DNA of 64,000 nt from Struthio camelus (Eukaryota > Chordata > Aves > Struthioniformes > Struthionidae), in NCBI RefSeq assembly GCF_040807025.1, contig NC_090981.1:69945645-70009644 (forward strand), read 5' to 3'. The notes under the pieces are model-generated. The model saw only the letters and a program-made list of their open reading frames with translations, had not been told where the DNA came from and did not search any database. Both the position numbers and the translations under genes were made by a program. This document shows, piece by piece, positions 40,541-50,400 of the stretch (position 1 is its first letter; every line of letters begins with the position of its first letter).

Positions 40541-41130
40541 CGCTGCCGGGGCCCCGGGGCGGGGGGGGGGCCGGTCGGGCGGCAGGGGGCGGCGGGCGGG
40601 GGGCTGCCGCGCTCCAGCCCCCGCGGCCGCTCTTCCCCGGGCGGCCGGGCGCAGGAGGCCGCGACCCCCGCCCTGCCCGGCGTCCGTGCCAGCCCGAGGC
40701 GCCCCCTCCCCTCCGCCTCGCTCATCGCGCTCTCTGCCGTTATGTTCAACCATCTTGCACCCAGGCCCCTCCGCAGGCCGCCGAGGCAGCGCAGACCGCG
40801 GCCGGGCCCGCCCGACGCCCGGCGGAGGCGGCCGCAGCAGGTGTGTTTGCATGGGGGGGCGCCGTCTGCATGCCCTGGGGGCCTGCCCGCCCCCCGCCCC
40901 CCGCCCCCCGCCCCGCCCGGCCCCCCAGCCCGGCGGCCGGACACCGCCGAGCCCCCGCCGCCGCCCCTCGGCCTCCCCCCGCCGCCGCGCAGGGCCCGGG
41001 CGGCCGCGGCCCCTTCCCGCGGAGCGCGGCGGGGGGGGGGGGGGGGCGGAGGGCACCGGGCCCCGGCGGGGGCGGCGGTGCGGGCGCAGGGGGTGCCGGC
41101 TCTCAGCCGCGGCCCTCACGGCGGCCGGGG
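40541..41130. promoter_or_regulatory. CpG island, candidate promoter or first exon
   Basis: A very CpG-dense block lying between two minisatellites. A less GC-extreme core near 40720-40765 contains, on the minus strand, GCAAGATGGTT (a YY1-like AAGATGG core, 40748-40758). Two minus-strand ATG codons follow: one in that core (40753) and one at 40725 that starts MSEAEGRGRLG. On the plus strand, CAGCAG followed by GTGTGTTTG near 40840 is a possible splice donor. Direction is therefore unresolved. I cannot name a gene. The minus-strand frames run on into the stop-free repeat, so their length is not evidence of coding. Confidence 0.55.
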
Positions 41131-41420
41131 TGCGGGAGCGTGGGCTCCAGAGCAGCTGGGGTGCCCGAGCATGGGCTCCAGGGGCGGCGGGGGTGTCCGA
41201 GCGTGGGCTCAGGGGCAGCTGGGGTGCCCAAGCGTGGGCTCCGGGGGTGGCCAGGGTGTCCAAGCGTGGGCTACACGGACAGCCGGCCTGCTCAAGCGTC
41301 ACCTCCGGTATGGCCAAGGAGCCGTAGCCTGAGCATTGGCTCCTAGGGCGACCAGAGAGCCTAACCGTGGCCTCCTGGGGCAGCCGTGCTGTACAAGCAT
41401 GGGCTTCTGGGGTGGCCGGC
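41131..41420. repeat. degenerate 31-33-bp minisatellite (left flank of the large array)
   Basis: The landmark TGGGCT, or a decayed form of it, appears at about 41141, 41172, 41204, 41235, 41268, 41299, 41336, 41368 and 41400. That is a period of 31-33 bp with one longer step. A typical unit is GGTGCCCAAGCGTGGGCTCC followed by GGGGGTGGCCA. Copies are more diverged from each other than those of the 65-bp array that follows. The spacing continues in phase into that array: the next equivalent position is 41466, two periods on. Confidence 0.85.
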
Positions 41421-44400
41421 GATGGGCCGTGCTGGGGCCGGCGTGCCTGAGCCCAAGCCTGAGAGCGGGCTCCTGGGTCCCCGGTGATGGGCTGTGCTGG
41501 GGCCGGCGTGCCTGAGCCCGAGCCCGAGAGCGGGCTCCTGGGTCCCCAGTGATGGGCCGTGCTGGGGCCGGCGTGCCTGAGCCCGAGCCCGAGAGCGGGC
41601 TCCTGGGTCCCCGGTGATGGGCCGTGCTGGGGCCGGCGTGCCTGAGCCCAAGCCTGAGAGCGGGCTCCTGGGTCCCCGGTGATGGGCTGTGCTGGGGCCG
41701 GCGTGCCTGAGCCCGAGCCCGAGAGCGGGCTCCTGGGTCCCCAGTGATGGGCCGTGCTGGGGCCGGCGTGCCTGAGCCCGAGCCCGAGAGCGGGCTCCTG
41801 GGTCCCCGGCGATGGGCCGTGCTGGGGCCGGCGTGCCTGAGCCCGAGCCCGAGAGCGGGCTACTGGGTCCCTAGTGATGGGCCGTGCTGGGGCCAGCGTG
41901 CCTGAGCCCGAGCCCGAGAGCGGGCTCCTGGGTCCCCGGTGATGGGCCGTGCTGGGGCCGGCGTGCCTGAGCCCGAGCCCGGGAGCGGGCTCCTGGGTCC
42001 CCGGCGATGGGCCGTGCTGGGGCCGGCGTGCCTGAGCCCGAGAGCGGGCTGCTGGGTCCCTAGTGATGGGCCGTGCTGGGGCCGGCGTGCCTGAGCCCGA
42101 GCCCGGGAGCGGGCTCCTGGGTCCCCAGTGATGGGCCGTGCTGGGGCCAGCGTGCCTGAGCCCGAGCCCGAGAGCGGGCTCCTGGGTCCCTAGTGATGGG
42201 CCGTGCTGGGGCCGGCGTGCCTGAGCCCGAGCCCGAGAGCGGGCTCCTGGGTCCCCGGCGATGGGCCGTGCTGGGGCCGGCGTGCCTGAGCCCGAGCCCG
42301 AGAGCAGGCTCCTGGGTCCCCGGTGATGGGCCGTGCTGGGGCCGGCGTGCCTGAGCCCGAGCCCGAGAGCGGGCTCCTGGGTCCCTAGTGATGGGCCGTG
42401 CTGGGGCCGGCGTGCCTGAGCCCGAGCCCGAGAGCGGGCTCCTGGGTCCCCGGTGATGGGCCGTGCTGGGGCCGGCGTGCCTGAGCCCGAGCCCGAGAGC
42501 GGGCTCCTGGGTCCCTAGTGATGGGCTGTGCTGGGGCCGGCGTGCCTGAGCCCGAGCCCGGGAGCGGGCTCCTGGGTCCCCGGCGATGGGCCGTGCTGGG
42601 GCCGGCGTGCCTGAGCCCGAGCCCGAGAGCGGGCTCCTGGGTCCCCGGCGATGGGCCGTGCTGGGGCCGGCGTGCCTGAGCCCGAGCCCGGGAGCGGGCT
42701 CCTGGGTCCCTAGTGATGGGCCGTGCTGGGGCCGGCGTGCCTGAGCCCGAGCTCGGGAGCGGGCTCCTGGGTCCCCAGTGATGGGCCGTGCTGGGGCCGG
42801 CGTGCCTGAGCCCGAGCCCGAGAGCGGGCTCCTGGGTCCCCAGTGATGGGCCGTGCTGGGGCCGGCGTGCCTGAGCCCGAACCCGGGAGCGGGCTCCTGG
42901 GTCCCCAGTGATGGGCCGTGCTGGGGCCGGCGTGCCTGAGCCCGAGCCCGAGAGCGGGCTCCTGGGTCCCTAGTGATGGGCCGTGCTGGGGCCGGCGTGC
43001 CTGAGCCCGAGCCCGAGAGCGGGCTCCTGGGTCCCCGGTGATGGGCCGTGCTGGGGCCGGCGTGCCTGAGCCCGAGCCCGGGAGCGGGCTCCTGGGTCCC
43101 CGGCGATGGGCCGTGCTGGGGCCGGCGTGCCTGAGCCCGAGCCCGAGAGTGGGCTCCTGGGTCCCCGGCGATGGGCCGTGCTGGGGCCAGCGTGCCTGAG
43201 CCCGAGCCCGAGAGCGGGCTCCTGGGTCCCCGGTGATGGGCCGTGCTGGGGCCGGCATGCCTGAGCCCGAGCCCGAGAGCGGGCTCCTGGGTCCCCGGCG
43301 ATGGGCCGTGCTGGGGCCGGCGTGCCTGAGCCCGAGCCCGAGAGCGGGCTCCTGGGTCCCCGGCGATGGGCCGTGCTGGGGCCGGCGTGCCTGAGCCCGA
43401 GCCCGAGAGCGGGCTACTGGGTCCCTAGTGATGGGCCGTGCTGGGGCCGGCGTGCCTGAGCCCGAGCCCGAGAGCGGGCTCCTGGGTCCCCAGTGATGGG
43501 CCGTGCTGGGGCCGGCGTGCCTGAGCCCGAGAGCGGGCTGCTGGGTCCCTAGTGATGGGCCGTGCTGGGGCCGGCGTGCCTGAGCCCGAGCCCGGGAGCG
43601 GGCTCCTGGGTCCCCAGTGATGGGCCGTGCTGGGGCCAGCGTGCCTGAGCCCGAGCCCGAGAGCGGGCTCCTGGGTCCCTAGTGATGGGCCGTGCTGGGG
43701 CCGGCGTGCCTGAGCCCGAGCCCGAGAGCGGGCTCCTGGGTCCCCGGCGATGGGCCGTGCTGGGGCCGGCGTGCCTGAGCCCGAGCCCGAGAGCAGGCTC
43801 CTGGGTCCCCGGTGATGGGCCGTGCTGGGGCCGGCGTGCCTGAGCCCGAGCCCGAGAGCGGGCTCCTGGGTCCCTAGTGATGGGCCGTGCTGGGGCCGGC
43901 GTGCCTGAGCCCGAGCCCGAGAGCGGGCTCCTGGGTCCCCGGCGATGGGCCGTGCTGGGGCCGGCGTGCCTGAGCCCGAGCCCGAGAGCGGGCTCCTGGG
44001 TCCCCGGTGATGGGCCGTGCTGGGGCCGGCGTGCCTGAGCCCGAGCCCGGGAGCGGGCTCCTGGGTCCCCGGCGATGGGCCGTGCTGGGGCCGGCGTGCC
44101 TGAGCCCGAGCCCGAGAGCGGGCTCCTGGGTCCCTAGTGATGGGCCGTGCTGGGGCCGGCGTGCCTGAGCCCGAGCCCGAGAGCGGGCTCCTGGGTCCCC
44201 AGTGATGGGCCGTGCTGGGGCCGGCGTGCCTGAGCCCGAGCCCGAGAGCGGGCTCCTGGGTCCCCAGTGATGGGCCGTGCTGGGGCCGGCGTGCCTGAGC
44301 CCGAACCCGGGAGCGGGCTCCTGGGTCCCCAGTGATGGGCCGTGCTGGGGCCGGCGTGCCTGAGCCCGAGCCCGGGAGCGGGCTCCTGGGTCCCCAGCGA

Positions 44401-47400
44401 TGGGCCGTGCTGGGGCCGGCGTGCCTGAGCCCGAGCCCGAGAGTGGGCTCCTGGGTCCCCGGCGATGGGCCGTGCTGGGGCCAGCGTGCCTGAGCCCGAG
44501 CCCGAGAGCGGGCTCCTGGGTCCCCGGCGATGGGCCGTGCTGGGGCCGGCGTGCCTGAGCCCGAGCCCGGGAGCGGGCTCCTGGGTCCCCGGCGATGGGC
44601 CGTGCTGGGGCCGGCGTGCCTGAGCCCGAGCCCGAGAGCGGGCTCCTGGGTCCCCGGCGATGGGCCGTGCTGGGGCCGGCGTGCCTGAGCCCGAGCCCGA
44701 GAGCGGGCTCCTGGGTCGCTAGTGATGGGCCGTGCTGGGGCCGGCGTGCCTGAGCCCGAGCCCGAGAGCGGGCTCCTGGGTCCCTAGTGATGGGCCGTGC
44801 TGGGGCCGGCGTGCCTGAGCCCGAGCCCGAGAGCGGGCTCCTGGGTCCCCGGCGATGGGCCGTGCTGGGGCCGGCGTGCCTGAGCCCGAGCCCGGAAGCG
44901 GGCTCCTGGGTCCCCGGCAATGGGCCGTGCTGGGTCCGGCGTGCCTGAGCCCGAGCCCGGGAGCGGGCTCCTGGGTCCCCGGTGATGGGCCGTGCTGCGG
45001 CCAGCGTGCCTGAGCCCGAGCCCGAGAGCGGGCTCCTGGGTCCCCGGCGATGGGCCGTGCTGGGGCCGGCGTGCCTGAGCCCGAGCCCGAGAGCGGGCTC
45101 CTGGGTCCCCGGTGATGGGCCGTGCTGGGGCCGGCGTGCCTGAGCCCGAGCCCGGGAGCGGGCTCCTGGGTCCCCGGCGATGGGCTGTGCTGGGGCCGGC
45201 GTGCCTGAGCCCGAGCCCGAGAGCGGGCTCCTGGGTCGCTAGTGATGGGCCGTGCTGGGGCCGGCGTGCCTGAGCCCGAGCCCGGGAGCGGGCTCCTGGG
45301 TCCCCAGTGATGGGCCGTGCTGGGGCCGGCGTGCCTGAGCCCGAGCCCGAGAGCGGGCTCCTGGGTCCCCGGCGATGGGCCGTGCTGGGGCCGGCGTGCC
45401 TGAGCCCGAGCCCGGGAGCGGGCTCCTGGGTCCCCGGTGATGGGCCGTGCTGGGGCCGGCGTGCCTGAGCCCGAGCCCGAGAGCGGGCTCCTGGGTCCCC
45501 GGTGATGGGCCGTGCTGGGGCCGGCGTGCCTGAGCCCGAGCCCGAGAGCGGGCTCCTGGGTCCCCGGTGATGGGCCGTGCTGGGGCCGGCGTGCCTGAGC
45601 CCGAGCCCGAGAGCGGGCTCCTGGGTCCCCGGTGATGGGCTGTGCTGGGGCCGGCGTGCCTGAGCCCGAGCCCGGGAGCGGGCTCCTGGGTCCCCGGCGA
45701 TGGGCCGTGCTGGGGCCGGCGTGCCTGAGCCCGAGAGCGGGCTGCTGGGTCCCTAGTGATGGGCCGTGCTGGGGCCGGCGTGCCTGAGCCCAAGCCCGAG
45801 AGCGGGCTCCTGGGTCCCCGGTGATGGGCCGTGCTGGGGCCGGCGTGCCTGAGCCCGAGCCCGAGAGCGGGCTCCTGGGTCCCCGGTGATGGGCTGTGCT
45901 GGGGCCGGCGTGCCTGAGCCCGAGCCCGGGAGCGGGCTCCTGGGTCCCCGGTGATGGGCCGTGCTGGGGCCGGCGTGCCTGAGCCCGAGCCCGAGAGCGG
46001 GCTCCTGGGTCGCTAGTGATGGGCCGTGCTGGGGCCGGCGTGCCTGAGCCCGAGCCCGGGAGCGGGCTCCTGGGTCCCCGGCGATGGGCCGTGCTGGGGC
46101 CGGCGTGCCTGAGCCCGAGCCCGAGAGCGGGCTCCTGGGTCCCCGGCGATGGGCCGTGCTGGGGCCGGCGTGCCTGAGCCCGAGCCCGGGAGCGGGCTCC
46201 TGGGTCCCCGGTGATGGGCCGTGCTGGGGCCGGCGTGCCTGAGCCCGAGCCCGAGAGCGGGCTCCTGGGTCGCTAGTGATGGGCCGTGCTGGGGCCGGCG
46301 TGCCTGAGCCCGAGCCCGAGAGCGGGCTCCTGGGTCCCTAGTGATGGGCCGTGCTGGGGCCAGCGTGCCTGAGCCCGAGAGTGGGCTCCTGGGTCCCCGG
46401 CGATGGGCCGTGCTGGGGCCGGCGTGCCTGAGCCCGAGCCCAGGAGCGGGCTCCTGGGTCCCCGGCGATGGGCCGTGCTGGGGCCGGCGTTCCTGAGCCC
46501 GAGCCCAGGAGCGGGCTCCTGGGTCCCCGGCGATGGGCCGTGCTGGGGCCGGCGTGCCTGAGCCCGAGCCCGAGAGCGGGCTCCTGGGTCCCCGGCGATG
46601 GGCCGTGCTGGGGCCGGCGTGCCTGAGCCCGAGCCCGAGAGCGGGCTCCTGGGTCCCCGGCGATGGGCCGTGCTGGGGCCGGCGTGCCTGAGCCCGAGCC
46701 CGAGAGCGGGCTCCTGGGTCGCTAGTGATGGGCCGTGCTGGGGCCGGCGTGCCTGAGCCCGAGCCCGAGAGCGGGCTCCTGGGTCCCTAGTGATGGGCCG
46801 TGCTGGGGCCGGCGTGCCTGAGCCCGAGCCCGAGAGCGGGCTCCTGGGTCCCCGGCGATGGGCCGTGCTGGGGCCGGCGTGCCTGAGCCCGAGCCCGGAA
46901 GCGGGCTCCTGGGTCCCCGGCAATGGGCCGTGCTGGGGCCGGCGTGCCTGAGCCCGAGCCCGGGAGCGGGCTCCTGGGTCCCCGGTGATGGGCCGTGCTG
47001 GGGCCGGCGTGCCTGAGCCCGAGCCCGAGAGCGGGCTCCGGGGTCCCCGGCGATGGGCCGTGCTGGGGCCGGCGTGCCTGAGCCCGAGCCCGAGAGCGGG
47101 CTCCTGGGTCCCCGGCGATGGGCCGTGCTGGGGCCGGCGTGCCTGAGCCCGAGCCCGAGAGCGGGCTCCTGGGTCGCTAGTGATGGGCCGTGCTGGGGCC
47201 GGCGTGCCTGAGCCCGAGCCCGGGAGCGGGCTCCTGGGTCCCCGGTGATGGGCCGTGCTGGGGCCGGCGTGCCTGAGCCCGAGCCCGAGAGCGGGCTCCT
47301 GGGTCCCTAGTGATGGGCCGTGCTGGGGCCGGCGTGCCTGAGCCCGAGCCCGGGAGCGGGCTCCTGGGTCCCCGGTGATGGGCCGTGCTGGGGCCGGCGT

Positions 47401-50400
47401 GCCTGAGCCCGAGCCCGAGAGCGGGCTCCTGGGTCGCTAGTGATGGGCCGTGCTGGGGCCGGCGTGCCTGAGCCCGAGCCCGGGAGCGGGCTCCTGGGTC
47501 CCCGGCGATGGGCCGTGCTGGGGCCGGCGTGCCTGAGCCCGAGCCCGAGAGCGGGCTCCTGGGTCCCCGGCGATGGGCCGTGCTGGGGCCGGCGTGCCTG
47601 AGCCCGAGCCCGGGAGCGGGCTCCTGGGTCCCCGGTGATGGGCCGTGCTGGGGCCGGCGTGCCTGAGCCCGAGCCCGAGAGCGGGCTCCTGGGTCGCTAG
47701 TGATGGGCCGTGCTGGGGCCGGCGTGCCTGAGCCCGAGCCCGAGAGCGGGCTCCTGGGTCGCTAGTGATGGGCCGTGCTGGGGCCAGCGTGCCTGAGCCC
47801 GAGAGTGGGCTCCTGGGTCCCCGGCGATGGGCCGTGCTGGGGCCGGCGTGCCTGAGCCCAAGCCCAGGAGCGGGCTCCTGGGTCCCCGGCGATGGGCCGT
47901 GCTGGGGCCGGCGTTCCTGAGCCCGAGCCCAGGAGCGGGCTCCTGGGTCCCCGGCGATGGGCCGTGCTGGGGCCGGCGTGCCTGAGCCCGAGCCCGAGAG
48001 CGGGCTCCTGGGTCCCCGGCGATGGGCCGTGCTGGGGCCGGCGTGCCTGAGCCCGAGCCCGAGAGCGGGCTCCTGGGTCCCCGGCGATGGGCCGTGCTGG
48101 GGCCGGCGTGCCTGAGCCCGAGCCCGAGAGCGGGCTCCTGGGTCGCTAGTGATGGGCCGTGCTGGGGCCGGCGTGCCTGAGCCCGAGCCCGAGAGCGGGC
48201 TCCTGGGTCCCTAGTGATGGGCCGTGCTGGGGCCGGCGTGCCTGAGCCCGAGCCCGAGAGCGGGCTCCTGGGTCCCCGGCAATGGGCCGTGCTGGGGCCG
48301 GCGTGCCTGAGCCCGAGCCCGGGAGCGGGCTCCTGGGTCCCCGGTGATGGGCCGTGCTGGGGCCGGCGTGCCTGAGCCCGAGCCCGGGAGCGGGCTCCTG
48401 GGTCCCCGGTGATGGGCCGTGCTGGGGCCGGCGTGCCTGAGCCCGAGCCCGGGAGCGGGCTCCTGGGTCCCCGGCGATGGGCCGTGCTGGGGCCGGCGTG
48501 CCTGAGCCCGAGCCCGAGAGCGGGCTCCTGGGTCCCCGGCGATGGGCCGTGCTGGGGCCGGCGTGCCTGAGCCCGAGCCCGAGAGCGGGCTCCTGGGTCG
48601 CTAGTGATGGGCCGTGCTGGGGCCGGCGTGCCTGAGCCCGAGCCCGGGAGCGGGCTCCTGGGTCCCCGGTGATGGGCCGTGCTGGGGCCGGCGTGCCTGA
48701 GCCCGAGCCCGAGAGCGGGCTCCTGGGTCCCCGGCGATGGGCCGTGCTGGGGCCGGCGTGCCTGAGCCCGAGCCCGAGAGCGGGCTCCTGGGTCCCCGGC
48801 GATGGGCCGTGCTGGGGCCGGCGTGCCTGAGCCCGAGCCCGAGAGCGGGCTCCTGGGTCCCCGGTGATGGGCTGTGCTGGGGCCGGCGTGCCTGAGCCCG
48901 AGCCCGGGAGCGGGCTCCTGGGTCCCCGGCGATGGGCCGTGCTGGGGCCGGCGTGCCTGAGCCCGAGCCCGAGAGCGGGCTCCTGGGTCCCCGGTGATGG
49001 GCTGTGCTGGGGCCGGCGTGCCTGAGCCCGAGCCCGGGAGCGGGCTCCTGGGTCCCCGGCGATGGGCCGTGCTGGGGCCGGCGTGCCTGAGCCCGAGCCC
49101 GGGAGCGGGCTCCTGGGTCCCCGGCGATGGGCCGTGCTGGGGCCGGCGTGCCCGAGCCCGAGCCCGAGAGCGGGCTCCTGGGTCCCCAGTGATGGGCCGT
49201 GCTGGGGCCGGCGTGCCCGAGCCCGAGCCCGAGAGCGGGCTCCTGGGTCCCCGGTGATGGGCCGTGCTGGGGCCGGCGTGCCCGAGCCCGAGCCCGAGAG
49301 CGGGCTCCTGGGTCCCCGGTGATGGGCCGTGCTGGGGCCGGCGTGCCTGAGCCCGAGCCCGAGAGTGGGCTCCTGGGTCCCCGGCGATGGGCCGTGCTGG
49401 GGCCGGCGTACCTGAGCCCGAGCCCGGGAGCGGGCTCCTGGGTCCCCGGCGATGGGCCGTGCTGGGGCCGGCGTGCCTGAGCCCGAGCCCGAGAGCGGGC
49501 TCCTGGGTCCCCGGCGATGGGCCGTGCTGGGGCCGGCGTGCCTGAGCCCGAGCCCGGGAGCGGGCTCCTGGGTCCCCAGCGATGGGCCGTGCTGGGGCCG
49601 GCGTGCCTGAGCCCGAGCCCGAGAGCGGGCTCCTGGGTCCCCGGCGATGGGCCGTGCTGGGGCCGGCGTGCCTGAGCCCGAGCCCGGGAGCGGGCTCCTG
49701 GGTCCCCGGTGATGGGCCGTGCTGGGGCCGGCGTGCCTGAGCCCGAGCCCGAGAGCGGGCTCCTGGGTCGCTAGTGATGGGCCGTGCTGGGGCCGGCGTG
49801 CCTGAGCCCGAGCCCAGGAGCGGGCTCCTGGGTCGCTAGTGATGGGCCGTGCTGGGGCCGGCGTGCCTGAGCCCGAGAGTGGGCTCCTGGGTCCCCGGCG
49901 ATGGGCCGTGCTGGGGCCGGCGTGCCTGAGCCTGAGCCCGAGAGCAGGCTCCTGGGTCCCCGGCGATGGGCCGTGCTGGGGCCGGCGTGCCTGAGCCCAA
50001 GCCCAGGAGCGGGCTCCTGGGTCCCCGGCGATGGGCCGTGCTGGGGCCGGCGTGCCTGAGCCCGAGCCCGAGAGCGGGCTCCTGCGTCCCCGGCGATGGG
50101 CCGTGCTGGGGCCGGCGTGCCTGAGCCCGAGCCCGAGAGCGGGCTCCTGGGTCCCCGGCGATGGGCCGTGCTGGGGCCAGCGTGCCTGAGCCCGAGAGCG
50201 GGCTCCTGGGTCCCCGGTGATGGGCTGTGCTGGGGCCGGCGTGCCTGAGCCCGAGCCCGGGAGCGGGCTCCTGGGTCCCCGGTGATGGGCCGTGCTGGGG
50301 CCGGCGTGCCTGAGCCCGAGCCCAGGAGCGGGCTCCTGGGTCCCCGGCGATGGGCCGTGCTGGGGCCGGCGTGCCTGAGCCCGAGCCCGAGAGCGGGCTC

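Noticed and set aside
38293-41346. Large Pro-rich minus-strand frames (883 and 941 codons) and Gly-rich plus-strand frames (194 to 415 codons) as genes
   Set aside because: The G-run repeat lacks minus-strand stops in all frames and unit lengths vary, so frame is not kept by selection. No domain is visible outside the repeat.
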